Positions 24,989 through 33,105 of a stretch of 64,000 nucleotides of DNA are shown here, one piece after another. The first letter of the stretch is position 1; every line of letters starts with the position of its first letter. Position numbers and translations under genes: made by a program. Under the pieces are notes generated by a model, which saw only the letters and a program-made list of their open reading frames with translations, did no database searches and was not told where the DNA came from. The DNA is from Bog-756 sp049521915 (GTDB lineage Bacteria > Actinomycetota > Acidimicrobiia > Acidimicrobiales > RAAP-2). The DNA lies in contig JBEKOI010000014.1 in the NCBI GenBank assembly GCA_049521915.1, positions 6,604 to 70,603 on the forward strand. Direction: 5' to 3'.

Positions 24989-27724
24989 ATGGAATACGAC
25001 GGGTTCATCTCCTACAGCCACGCGGCGGATGGAATGCTGGCACCGGCACTGCAACGCGGCCTCCAGCGTCTGGCCAAGCCCTGGAACAGTCGCCGCGCCC
25101 TGCGGGTCTTCCGGGACGAGACCGGGCTGTCGACCAACCCGCACCTGTGGTCCTCGATCGAGGACGCCCTCGACGAGAGCGGGTGGTTCGTGCTCCTGGC
25201 CTCGCCCGAGGCGGCCGGATCGGAGTGGGTGAACAAGGAGATCTCGCACTGGTTGGCCACCAAGTCGATCGACCACATCCTGCCCGTGGTCACCGACGGG
25301 TCCTGGGAGTGGGACCCGGTCCTGGCCGACTTCACCGCCGGGTCCACGGCTGTGCCCGAAGCCCTCCGGGAGGCGCTGCTCGACGAACCCCGACACCTCG
25401 ACCTGCGCTGGGCCCGGGACGAAGCAGATCTGGATCTGCACAACAGCCGCTTCCGCTCCGCGGTGGCCGATCTCGCCGCCCCCATGCACGGGGTGGCCAA
25501 GGACGAGCTCGAAGGCGAGGACGTCCGCCAGCACCGGCGCACCCGGAGGCTCGCCCGCGCCGGTGTCAGCGCCCTGGTCCTCCTCGTCGTGCTGGCCGTC
25601 GGGCTCGGGGTGCTGGCCCTGGTGTCGCGGAACCAGGCCGTCGTCACCGGGACCACCGCCCGGGCCCAGGCCCTGGCCTCCGAGAGCCAGAACGAGCTGT
25701 CCACCGACCCCGAGGTGTCGGTGCTGCTGGCCCGCCAAGCCGTGGCGGTGTCGCCCATTCCCCAGGCGGTGACGGCACTGCGCCAGGCCATGGACGCATC
25801 CCCGGTCCGGTTGGCCCTGCCCACCGAATCCGGAAAGCAGTGTGGCCTGAGTGGTCCCACCCTGGCCTACAACCCGACCGGGGACCGGATCGCCGAGAGC
25901 GTGTGCACCGGTGATGTGGTCGTGCTCGACGCGGCCACCGGACACGTCATCTACCGGCACCACCTGGCCGACCAGGCCGGCTCGGTGGCCTATGACCCCA
26001 CCGGTCGGTACCTGGCTGTCGGCACCAACCAGGGCATCGACCTCCTCGATCCGTCCGACGGCGCGGTGGAGTCCCGCCTTCTGGGCCACGGCGAGGCGAA
26101 CGCCCTGGCTTTCAGTCCCGATGGACGGCAGCTCGGAGCCACCACCGACAATGGGGTCACGCTGTGGAACCTGACTTCGGGAACGGCTCGTGACCTGACC
26201 AAGCTGCACGACGGCCAGCGGACGTTGGCCTTCACCTCCGACGGGCAGTACCTGGTGGTGGGCACCGGGGCGACGTTCTCGGGCCTCTACGACACGGCCA
26301 GTGGTCAGGTCGTGCGGGCCCTGCTGCCCCCGGGACAGAGCGTGACCGCCGAACAGGTCAGTCCGGTGGCCATCGAAGGAACCACCCTCGTGGTGGCCGA
26401 GAACGTCAACGGTCCGGGCGACGTCACCGCCGATATCGACCTCTGGAACACCCAGGACTGGCGCATGGAGCGCATCCTCGGCCAGGTGACCGGCACCACG
26501 GTCACCAGCGTGGCCATCAGCCCGAACGGAGAGCGCATCGCGCTGGGAGACGCCGACGGCACCGGAAGCGTCTGGTCGGTGTCCCCCGGCGAGGAGCTGC
26601 AGGGACTGAGCGGCCAGACGGCCGAGCTCGGTAGCATCGCCTTCAGCCCGACGGGTGCCGACGTGGCCGCCACCTCCAACGACGGGACGGCCCGGATCTA
26701 CCGGTCGGACGGACCGTGGCTGGACACGGTGTACGCACCGGTGTGCGGCTGTGGGACCGAGATCGGCTGGCGGCAGGACCGGTTGAGTGCGTTCGCCCGG
26801 TTGGGGAACGACGCCTTTCTGCGGACGTGGACGGAACCGTCGGGCCTCCAGTCGCCTGACCCACCGCTGGTGAGCACCAACCAGAAGTCGTTCGGCGCCG
26901 CCATCAGCCCGGACGCCCGTCGGGTGGCCCTGTGGAACGACGGCGCCACGACCTCCACCGTGCGGGTGGTGGACCCCACGACCCTGCGGGTGATCTTCAC
27001 CCTGCCGGCCACGACGGTGACCAACGTGGCCTTCTCCGACGACGGTCGCCTGCTGGTGGTGACCGACGGAAAGGGTGATCTGTTCATCACCACATTGTCC
27101 GACGGTCGCACGGTTGTCAGCCACCGCTGGTCGGTGCCCTGCGGCGTGGACGCAACCGCCGACGGGGGCACTCCCGTGATCAGCCCCGACGACCGCCTGG
27201 TGGCGGTGTACTCGTTCTGCGGTCAGGTCATCGTGGGCAAGACGTCTTCGGCCCAGCCCGATGAGCGGTACACGGAATCCGGCCAGCTGTCCGACGCCGC
27301 GTTCAACCCGGCCGGCACCCGGCTGGCCCTCGGATCGTGGGACAGCACGGTCACGGTGTTGAACCTGGCATCCGACACACCGCTGTTCGAACTGGTCGGA
27401 CACAGCCGCGGCGTCAACGGTGTGGCCTACAGTCCGAACGGTCGCTACATCGCCACCACCAGCGTCGACGACACCTTGCGGGTGTGGGACGCGTCCACCG
27501 GCCAGGTCTTGCAGATCGACCACGACCAGAGCGGGGTCAGCAATCCGGCATTCAGCCCTGACAGCCGCATGGTGGCCGAGTCCAACGACGACAATCAGAT
27601 CCGGGTGTGGACCGTCTGTGCCTACTGCCAGGATCCCTCGGCCCTCCTGCGGGCATCCGATTCGTCGGTCGTCTCGCCCCTGACCCCCCTCGAACGGGCC
27701 GAGGCCGCGTCCCAGGGCGGGTGA
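24989..27724 (+). CDS. TIR-domain / transmembrane / WD40-repeat protein
   Basis: A 911-residue protein: TIR domain (about residues 1-125, starting MEYDGFISYSH, with FRDETGLS and a conserved Glu in EWVNKEISHWL), a single membrane helix (about 191-214, SALVLLVVLAVGLGVLALV), a linker typical of signalling WD40 proteins (ALASESQNELSTDPEVSVLL), and a beta-propeller region (about 285-890) with repeated AFSPDGR/LWN and YSPNGRYIATTS units. The TIR domain is cytoplasmic and the propeller extracellular if the N-in rule holds. TIR domains act as NAD-cleaving enzymes or scaffolds. Start ATG 24989 follows GGAGGGG by eight bases. Divergent neighbour of the cyclase gene. Confidence 0.85.
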   Translation: MEYDGFISYSHAADGMLAPALQRGLQRLAKPWNSRRALRVFRDETGLSTNPHLWSSIEDALDESGWFVLLASPEAAGSEWVNKEISHWLATKSIDHILPVVTDGSWEWDPVLADFTAGSTAVPEALREALLDEPRHLDLRWARDEADLDLHNSRFRSAVADLAAPMHGVAKDELEGEDVRQHRRTRRLARAGVSALVLLVVLAVGLGVLALVSRNQAVVTGTTARAQALASESQNELSTDPEVSVLLARQAVAVSPIPQAVTALRQAMDASPVRLALPTESGKQCGLSGPTLAYNPTGDRIAESVCTGDVVVLDAATGHVIYRHHLADQAGSVAYDPTGRYLAVGTNQGIDLLDPSDGAVESRLLGHGEANALAFSPDGRQLGATTDNGVTLWNLTSGTARDLTKLHDGQRTLAFTSDGQYLVVGTGATFSGLYDTASGQVVRALLPPGQSVTAEQVSPVAIEGTTLVVAENVNGPGDVTADIDLWNTQDWRMERILGQVTGTTVTSVAISPNGERIALGDADGTGSVWSVSPGEELQGLSGQTAELGSIAFSPTGADVAATSNDGTARIYRSDGPWLDTVYAPVCGCGTEIGWRQDRLSAFARLGNDAFLRTWTEPSGLQSPDPPLVSTNQKSFGAAISPDARRVALWNDGATTSTVRVVDPTTLRVIFTLPATTVTNVAFSDDGRLLVVTDGKGDLFITTLSDGRTVVSHRWSVPCGVDATADGGTPVISPDDRLVAVYSFCGQVIVGKTSSAQPDERYTESGQLSDAAFNPAGTRLALGSWDSTVTVLNLASDTPLFELVGHSRGVNGVAYSPNGRYIATTSVDDTLRVWDASTGQVLQIDHDQSGVSNPAFSPDSRMVAESNDDNQIRVWTVCAYCQDPSALLRASDSSVVSPLTPLERAEAASQGG

Positions 27725-27868
27725 ACGGGCCGTCACGGGCTCTCCGGGTCAACGCGCCGTCACAACCGGTGCGTGGATGCCAGGGGAAATCCTCGGCCCC
27801 GGGTATGGTGTCGGCCAGGTGACCGGGACCAGGGGCATGCGGCACGGAGCCGGAACGGAGATGACGTG

Positions 27869-28420
27869 ATGGCAGACGAATGGGGTCCCCTCGGGGGTCT
27901 GGCCGGTGAGTGGGAAGGCGAGGGCGGCCTGGACACGGCGTTCTCACACAAGGAGGGCAAGGTGCTCGGCACCCCGTACCTCGAGAAGTGCACGTTGAAG
28001 CCGTTCGGCCCGGTCGACAACGGAGACCAGCATCTGCACGGCCTCGACTACCGGTCCGCCATGTGGCGGGGCGACGAGGAGAACCCCTTCCACACCGAGG
28101 TCGGCTACTGGCTGTGGGACGCGGCCACCGGCGAGGTCGTGCGGGGATTCGTCGTACCCCGCGGCATCACGGTGCTGGCCGGCGGGACCGCCGGAGCCGA
28201 CGCCACCGCCTTCACCCTGCAGGCCGTCCAAGGTGGAGCCCAGTACTGCATCGGCGAGAACACGTACCTGGCCGAGAAGGCCAGCACCTTGAGTTACGAG
28301 GTGACCGTCACCGTCGGCGACGGCACCTGGTCCTACGACGAGACCACGGTGCTGCAGATGGTCGAATTCGACAGGCCGTTCGCCCACACGGACCACAACA
28401 CCCTTCACCGGGTGGCCTGA
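27869..28420 (+). CDS. Nitrobindin-like heme-binding beta-barrel protein (DUF1794)
   Basis: A 183-residue protein of the nitrobindin/THAP4-like fatty-acid-binding-protein fold. WGPLGGLAGEWEGEGGL opens the barrel, EVGYWLWDAATGEV and the C-terminal HTDHNTLHRVA match the family, where a His near the C-terminus ligates haem iron. Nitrobindins bind ferric haem and react with nitric oxide or peroxynitrite. The start ATG 27869 has CGGAG nine bases upstream. It lies 144 bases after the TIR-WD40 gene. Confidence 0.82.
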   Translation: MADEWGPLGGLAGEWEGEGGLDTAFSHKEGKVLGTPYLEKCTLKPFGPVDNGDQHLHGLDYRSAMWRGDEENPFHTEVGYWLWDAATGEVVRGFVVPRGITVLAGGTAGADATAFTLQAVQGGAQYCIGENTYLAEKASTLSYEVTVTVGDGTWSYDETTVLQMVEFDRPFAHTDHNTLHRVA

Positions 28421-28476
28421 CCGCTCAGGGCCGCTCGAGCCGCACGGCCCGCCCGGGCGGCGTGGATCCGCTCCCG

Positions 28477-30162
28477 TCAGGCCGGGAGCGAGAGGTAGCT
28501 GTGCACGGAGCGCACGGCACTGGATCCCTCCCCCACCGCGGAGGCAACCCGCTTCATGGAGTTGGACCGGACGTCCCCCACTGCGAACACCCCGGGGGCG
28601 GACGACTCGAAGGGAAGAGGTCTCCGACGCTCGAACACCGGATCGAGCAGTGCCTCTTGATCCAGTGACCGGTCGGTGAGGACGAACCCCTTCGGATCGA
28701 GGACGATCGACTCGTCCAACCACGACGTGGCCGGGACCGCACCGATGAAGCAGAACACGGCGGCACAGTCCATGACCCGCCGTTCTCCGGTCGGTCCGTG
28801 TTCCACGGTCACCTCCTCCAGATGCCCGCCGCCCTCGAGGGCCCGGACCTCTGTCTCCGGTACCACCCGGATGCGCGGATCTGCGTCGATCCGGTCGATC
28901 AGGTAGCTGGACATGCTGTCGGACAGGTCTGAACGCCGGATGACGATCGACACGTTGCAGCCCGACTGGCTGAGGAAGATGGCGGCCTGCCCGGCTGAGT
29001 TGCCCCCACCCACGACGACCACGTCACAGCCGGCACACGACCTGGACTCGAGGTCGGTGGCGGCGTAGAAGACCCCGTTGCCCTCGAACAGCTCGAGGTT
29101 GGTGATGTCGAGTCGCTGGTAGCGGGCCCCGGTGGCCACGATGACGGACCGGCAGGGGATCTCGCTCTCGTCGGTCAGGGTGATCACGTGGAACCCGTCC
29201 TCGACACGGAGCCCGGTGACCTCGCACGGGCTCACCAGCCATGCTCCCAGCCGTTGCGCCTGGATGGCCGTGCGGGCGGCCAGTTCCTCGCCCGAGATCC
29301 CGTTCGGGAAGCCTGCGTAGTTCTCGATGCGCGAGCTCGAACCGGCCTGCCCCCCCGGCCCCACGGCATCGAGGGACACGGTGTCCAGACCCTCCGAGGC
29401 GCCGTAGACCGACGCCGCCAGACCGGCCGGACCCACCCCCACCACAACCAGGTCGAAGGTGCGGCCCGGGATGGGGCGGTAGGTCAGTCCGAGCAGGGTG
29501 GCGAACTCACCGGGCGTCGGGTGGCGGAGGACGGCGGTCGGGGTGACGACGACCGGTGTGTCGACGGGCCGGAGGCCCTTGCTGGCCAGGAGGACTTCGA
29601 CATCGTCGGCCTCCTCCAGATCGATCCACGAGTGGGCCAGGTGATTCCGGGATGCAAAGGTCCGCAGGGCCAGAGCCTCGGACGAGTACCGCGAGCCGAT
29701 GATCGTCACCGCGTCGGCAGCCGGGCTGCTGCGCAGGGCCTCCCGCCTGGCGATGAGTGCCTTGAAGATGACATCGGAGATCGACGGCTTGGTGGCCATC
29801 ATCCGGCGGAAGGCGTCGTGCGGGACGACCAGGGCCCGACCGGCCTGCACGACCCGTGCCGTCAGGTAGGCGCGTTGGCCCGTCAGCAGGCCCAGCTCGC
29901 CGATGAACTGCCCGGCCGTGTAGGTGACGATGACGTCCCGGGCGTCGTCATCGGTGGTGATCTGGACCTCCCCGCTCAGGACCACGAACCAGTCCCACAC
30001 CTCGGCGCCGGCCCGGAAGAGCACCTCCCCCGAGGCAACCTGCCGCTCCTCCCCGAACTCGGCCAACTGGTCGAGGACGGCCCGGTCGAGGACGGGGAAC
30101 CGGACGTTGTCCGGGTCGGCCTCGATCATGGGCTGTCGCCCCCGTGTCTCTTCGACGGGCAC
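28477..30162 (-). CDS. cNMP-binding domain / thioredoxin-reductase-like fusion
   Basis: A 561-residue fusion: an N-terminal cyclic-nucleotide-binding domain (about residues 20-140, cassette GQFIGELGLLTGQRAYLT), a short thioredoxin/glutaredoxin-like segment (about 155-230) and an FAD/NAD(P)H thioredoxin-reductase module (about 235-560). FAD motifs are VGVGPAGLAASVYGASEG and the C-terminal GVFAVGDVR; the redox-active pair is C376-A-G-C379, followed at once by the NADPH Rossmann motif VVVVGGGNSAGQA. It probably reduces a thiol partner under control of a cyclic nucleotide. GTG 30162 or ATG 30129 could be the start. Neighbours are unrelated. Confidence 0.85.
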   Translation of the reverse strand: MPVEETRGRQPMIEADPDNVRFPVLDRAVLDQLAEFGEERQVASGEVLFRAGAEVWDWFVVLSGEVQITTDDDARDVIVTYTAGQFIGELGLLTGQRAYLTARVVQAGRALVVPHDAFRRMMATKPSISDVIFKALIARREALRSSPAADAVTIIGSRYSSEALALRTFASRNHLAHSWIDLEEADDVEVLLASKGLRPVDTPVVVTPTAVLRHPTPGEFATLLGLTYRPIPGRTFDLVVVGVGPAGLAASVYGASEGLDTVSLDAVGPGGQAGSSSRIENYAGFPNGISGEELAARTAIQAQRLGAWLVSPCEVTGLRVEDGFHVITLTDESEIPCRSVIVATGARYQRLDITNLELFEGNGVFYAATDLESRSCAGCDVVVVGGGNSAGQAAIFLSQSGCNVSIVIRRSDLSDSMSSYLIDRIDADPRIRVVPETEVRALEGGGHLEEVTVEHGPTGERRVMDCAAVFCFIGAVPATSWLDESIVLDPKGFVLTDRSLDQEALLDPVFERRRPLPFESSAPGVFAVGDVRSNSMKRVASAVGEGSSAVRSVHSYLSLPA

Positions 30163-30293
30163 GACCTCATCATTTCAGATCGGGACCGGCGAAGGAACCG
30201 GCCCGGAAACAGTCGGGCCGGTGGTTCGCCGGACCACCGGTGGCGCCCCATCCGGGCCGACCCGACCCGGGTCCCCCTTGGTAGGGTGCGACC

Positions 30294-31214
30294 ATGGCGT
30301 CCGGGTGGCCACCGCTCTCCTACCGGGAATGGCAGGAGACATGTGACACGCTGCACGCCCATACCCAGGTCCTCGGCAAACTCGCCGCCGCGCTGGCGCC
30401 GCCCGAGCCCGAGCTTCAGCACGCCGCCCTGCGCCTCACGGCCAGGGGCTGGGAGACGGCACCGCTCCCGGCGCCCGATGCCTCGGGAGCCCTGGTGGTG
30501 ACGCTCGATCTCCGCAGGCACGAGGCGGTCGTCGAGCACAGTGACGGGCGCACCGGTCGCGTGGCGCTGACTCCCGACCGCTCCGTCGGGGAGGTCACCC
30601 GGGACGTGATGGGGGCGGTGCGCTCCCTCGGCGGCCCGGTCGAGATCGACCCCACCCCACAGGAGGTGGAGTGGAGTGTGCCCCTGGACGAGGACGAAGA
30701 GCATGCCCGTTACGACCAGGACCGGGTGGCCACCTACTTCGACGCGGCCACCCGGGCCGCGCTCGTGCTGGCGGCATTTCGTGCCCCGTACCGGGGGCGC
30801 TCGACGCCGGTCAATGCGTGGTGGGGATCGTTCGACCTGGCTACCAACCTCTTCTCGGGTCAGCCGGCCGACCCGCCGTCGAAGGACTTCATCATGCGCA
30901 ACGCCATGGACGCGCAGGAGGTCGCCGTCGGGTGGTGGCCCGGTGACGGTCGCTACGGGCGGGCGGCCTTTTACGCCTACGCCCACCCGGCCCCGGAGGG
31001 GTTTGCCAGCGGGGTCCTGGCCCCCGCCGCGGCACACTGGGACGCGACGCTGGGGGAGTTCATCCTAGACTGGGACGACGTCTGCTCCAGCCCGGATCCG
31101 CACGCGGTGGCGCTCGATTTCGCCCGGTCTGCGTTCCGTCACGCGTGCCTGGTGTGCGCCTGGGACTCAGGTCTCGCCGCCAGCGCCGAAGGGGTGCCGC
31201 CGCCGCTGGCCTGA
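30294..31214 (+). CDS. DUF5996 family protein
   Basis: A 306-residue protein of the DUF5996 family, common in actinobacteria and proteobacteria, function unknown. Family markers are the N-terminal WPPLSYREWQETCDTLHAH, the NAWWGSFDLATNLFSG core and the GWWPGDGRYGRAAFYAYAHP segment. No signal peptide or membrane helix. Transcribed divergently from the fusion reductase with a 131-base gap. Confidence 0.85.
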   Translation: MASGWPPLSYREWQETCDTLHAHTQVLGKLAAALAPPEPELQHAALRLTARGWETAPLPAPDASGALVVTLDLRRHEAVVEHSDGRTGRVALTPDRSVGEVTRDVMGAVRSLGGPVEIDPTPQEVEWSVPLDEDEEHARYDQDRVATYFDAATRAALVLAAFRAPYRGRSTPVNAWWGSFDLATNLFSGQPADPPSKDFIMRNAMDAQEVAVGWWPGDGRYGRAAFYAYAHPAPEGFASGVLAPAAAHWDATLGEFILDWDDVCSSPDPHAVALDFARSAFRHACLVCAWDSGLAASAEGVPPPLA

Positions 31215-31268
31215 GCCTGCGGACCCGAACACGGCCGGCCGGAGCCGGGCCCGTCCGTCGGTACGGGG

Positions 31269-31772
31269 TCAGGCCCGGTGGTCCCGCCCTCCGGGCCCGG
31301 CGTGGCGTCGCCATCGCTGGAAGCGGATGTCGGGTGTCCCGGCGACCGGTGGGGACGGGTCGTCGCTGACCAGCTCAAAGTTCGACTCGAAGGGCGGGAA
31401 GAATTTGGTGCAGCCGAAGTCCCCCTGGACCCGGGTCAGCCAGAGCTCCCCGACGGCCGGAAGGGTCTCCGCATAGACCTTGGCCCCACCGATGATCCAG
31501 AGCTCGGCATCGACGCGTTGGGCGAGGAACGGGCCCAGGTCGGCGACGGGCACGAACCCACCGCGAAGCGTCGAGCCGCGCCTCGTGGCCACGAAGTTGG
31601 TGCCACCGGGAAGGGGCTGCTCGAACTCCACATACGTGGCGTACCCCATCAGGACATCGGACGATGCCACCGTGGCCCGGAAGTGCTCGACGTCCGCGGG
31701 CACCTTCCACGGGATCCCGTCGTCGGTGCTCAGGCCCAATCGGTCATCGACGGCCCCGATGGCACGGATCAT
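31269..31772 (-). CDS. folA: Dihydrofolate reductase
   Basis: A 167-residue DHFR that should reduce dihydrofolate to tetrahydrofolate with NADPH. The substrate-site segment GIPWKVPADVEHFRATV (with the conserved Asp), VLMGYATYVEF, ATRRG and LWIIGGAKVYAETL are in family order. The N-terminal loop reads VDDRLGLSTDDG where most DHFRs have NxxIGxxG, so the Met20-type loop is divergent. No thymidylate synthase gene is nearby, and it follows a small unknown gene by nine bases. This may be the main FolA or an accessory copy. Confidence 0.82.
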   Translation of the reverse strand: MIRAIGAVDDRLGLSTDDGIPWKVPADVEHFRATVASSDVLMGYATYVEFEQPLPGGTNFVATRRGSTLRGGFVPVADLGPFLAQRVDAELWIIGGAKVYAETLPAVGELWLTRVQGDFGCTKFFPPFESNFELVSDDPSPPVAGTPDIRFQRWRRHAGPGGRDHRA

Positions 31773-31781
31773 GCCCTGATT

Positions 31782-32102
31782 CTAGAAGTGACGCCGGTGG
31801 GCGGTGCACCAGCTCGTCCGCCTCGGGCCACGACGGTTCGAGGAGTCCCTCGCGCTCCCCCGACCAGCCATCGACGGCTCCGCTCCGGCCGAACGGGTGG
31901 ACACCAGCGCCTCGCTCCTCGCGGTTGCCGAGCACCCGTCCGTGCCGTCGAGGGAGCTGAGCTCGGTGAGGGCACGCAGCAGACGCGCCTGGGTCAGGGC
32001 CAGGACGGTTCCGATGCCCGTACCGTCCCGCTGGTACCGGTCGTGTTGGAACTGCGCCTCTTCCCGCCATTCCTCGATTCGTTCAGGTGTCAGGTAGCCC
32101 AT
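31782..32102 (-). CDS. Small hypothetical protein upstream of DHFR
   Basis: A 106-residue frame with a well-formed helical N-terminal half (MGYLTPERIEEWREEAQ, then VLALTQARLLRALTELSSL) and GGAGG six bases before the ATG. The C-terminal half is Ser/Arg-rich and less protein-like, while an alternative frame around 31830-31900 encodes WSGEREGLLEPSWPEADELV, so a frame break near 31900 is possible. It ends nine bases before the DHFR start. No family recognised. Confidence 0.5.
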   Translation of the reverse strand: MGYLTPERIEEWREEAQFQHDRYQRDGTGIGTVLALTQARLLRALTELSSLDGTDGCSATARSEALVSTRSAGAEPSMAGRGSARDSSNRRGPRRTSWCTAHRRHF

Positions 32103-32243
32103 CCCAGTCCTCCGTGCTCGTCCCGAGCGGCCCGATGTCTGAGCCGGTGCACGTCGATGCGGTCCATCACTTCGGACCCTAGGTCATGGCACGGTGGACA
32201 ACCTGGGACCAACCGTAATTCCAGCTGTGAAATCCTGCCGCCC

Positions 32244-33050
32244 TCAGCCGAGGCGGATCCCGGCAAGTTGGGTCCCCTGGGCCACCAGGCGACCGGTGTG
32301 ATCCCACACCGAGCAGGCTTCATCGACCCGCTGGGCGTCGATGAGCTGGGCGCGCTGGAGGACACGCACCGGCCCGGCCACGGGCAGGGCGCGGACGTAC
32401 ACGGTCAGCTCCAGGGTGGGAACCCAGCCCGACCACTCGATCTCGAAGGTCGCCGGCGGATAGGCATCGACGGCGAACAGCAGGGAGATGGGGTCGAACG
32501 CCTCGCCGTCCGGGAGCGCCAACCAACCCCGCAGCTCCCCCGTCCCACTGGGCCGGCCGGCCGTGAACCCCAACGAGGCAGGTTCGAGTCGGACGTCGAT
32601 CCGGTCCAGGATGGCCACCCGGTTCCCGTCCGGGGTGGCGGGGTCCAGACGGGCACACTCCTCGAACGGGACCCGGCCGGCAGCCGGCACCCCCTTGTCC
32701 CAGTACGGCACGGCGCCCTCGGTGAGCCGGCTGGTGGTCACCAGTGCCTCCACGCAGGACCGGCCGTCCTGGCTCATCCGGGCCCGGACCTGGCTGGCCG
32801 TGCGCCCCGCCCGCAGCAGTTCGGCCATGATGTCGACCGGGCCCGGTTCGGGCGGATGAAGATAGTGGGCGCTGGCCGCGATGACATGAGGGTGGGCGCT
32901 GACGGATACTGACGCCCGGCCCAGCATGGCCAGCAGCGTGCCACCGTTCGGCTTGCCCACGATGGTCCATTCCGGGTCTGCCTCGGCCGCGAATCGTCCC
33001 GGCTCCAAGGCCACCAAGGCGGTGGCGGCGGCGAATCCTTGCCCTCCCAC
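32244..33050 (-). CDS. Acyl-CoA thioesterase family protein (TesB-like double hotdog)
   Basis: A 268-residue TesB-like thioesterase with two hotdog halves. WTIVGKPNGGTLLAMLGRA is the N-terminal hotdog helix, SAHYLHPPEPGPVDI and the C-terminal LFAVDAYPPATFEI and RVLQRAQLIDAQRVDEACSVWD match the family. It should hydrolyse acyl-CoAs of unknown chain length. The GTG start lies next to a strong inverted-repeat operator shared with the divergent MFS gene. Confidence 0.82.
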   Translation of the reverse strand: MGGQGFAAATALVALEPGRFAAEADPEWTIVGKPNGGTLLAMLGRASVSVSAHPHVIAASAHYLHPPEPGPVDIMAELLRAGRTASQVRARMSQDGRSCVEALVTTSRLTEGAVPYWDKGVPAAGRVPFEECARLDPATPDGNRVAILDRIDVRLEPASLGFTAGRPSGTGELRGWLALPDGEAFDPISLLFAVDAYPPATFEIEWSGWVPTLELTVYVRALPVAGPVRVLQRAQLIDAQRVDEACSVWDHTGRLVAQGTQLAGIRLG

Positions 33051-33061
33051 GCCGGCACACC

Positions 33062-33095
33062 CTAGTGGGTTGCGTCATAGAACGCAATCCCCTAG
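33062..33095. promoter_or_regulatory. Strong inverted-repeat operator between thioesterase and MFS genes
   Basis: Two 14-base arms (33062-33075 and 33082-33095) match at 12 positions around a 6-base spacer; the inner TTGCGT/ACGCAA parts are perfect. A further TTGCGT copy begins at 33102, running into the MFS start codon. The site fills the 55-base gap between the two divergent start codons and is typical of TetR-family operators; no regulator gene is adjacent. Confidence 0.7.
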
Positions 33096-33105
33096 AGTCA
33101 GTTGC

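Noticed and set aside
23014..27724. Calling the TIR/cyclase pair a Pycsar system
   Set aside because: The TIR protein has no cNMP-binding domain and the cyclase has a different front end, so the pair is reported only as a candidate module.
24806..27736. A 976-residue reverse-strand reading frame
   Set aside because: It is antisense to the TIR-WD40 gene, is rich in Gly, His and Val with no recognisable domain, and exists only because high third-base G+C content removes stop codons on the other strand.
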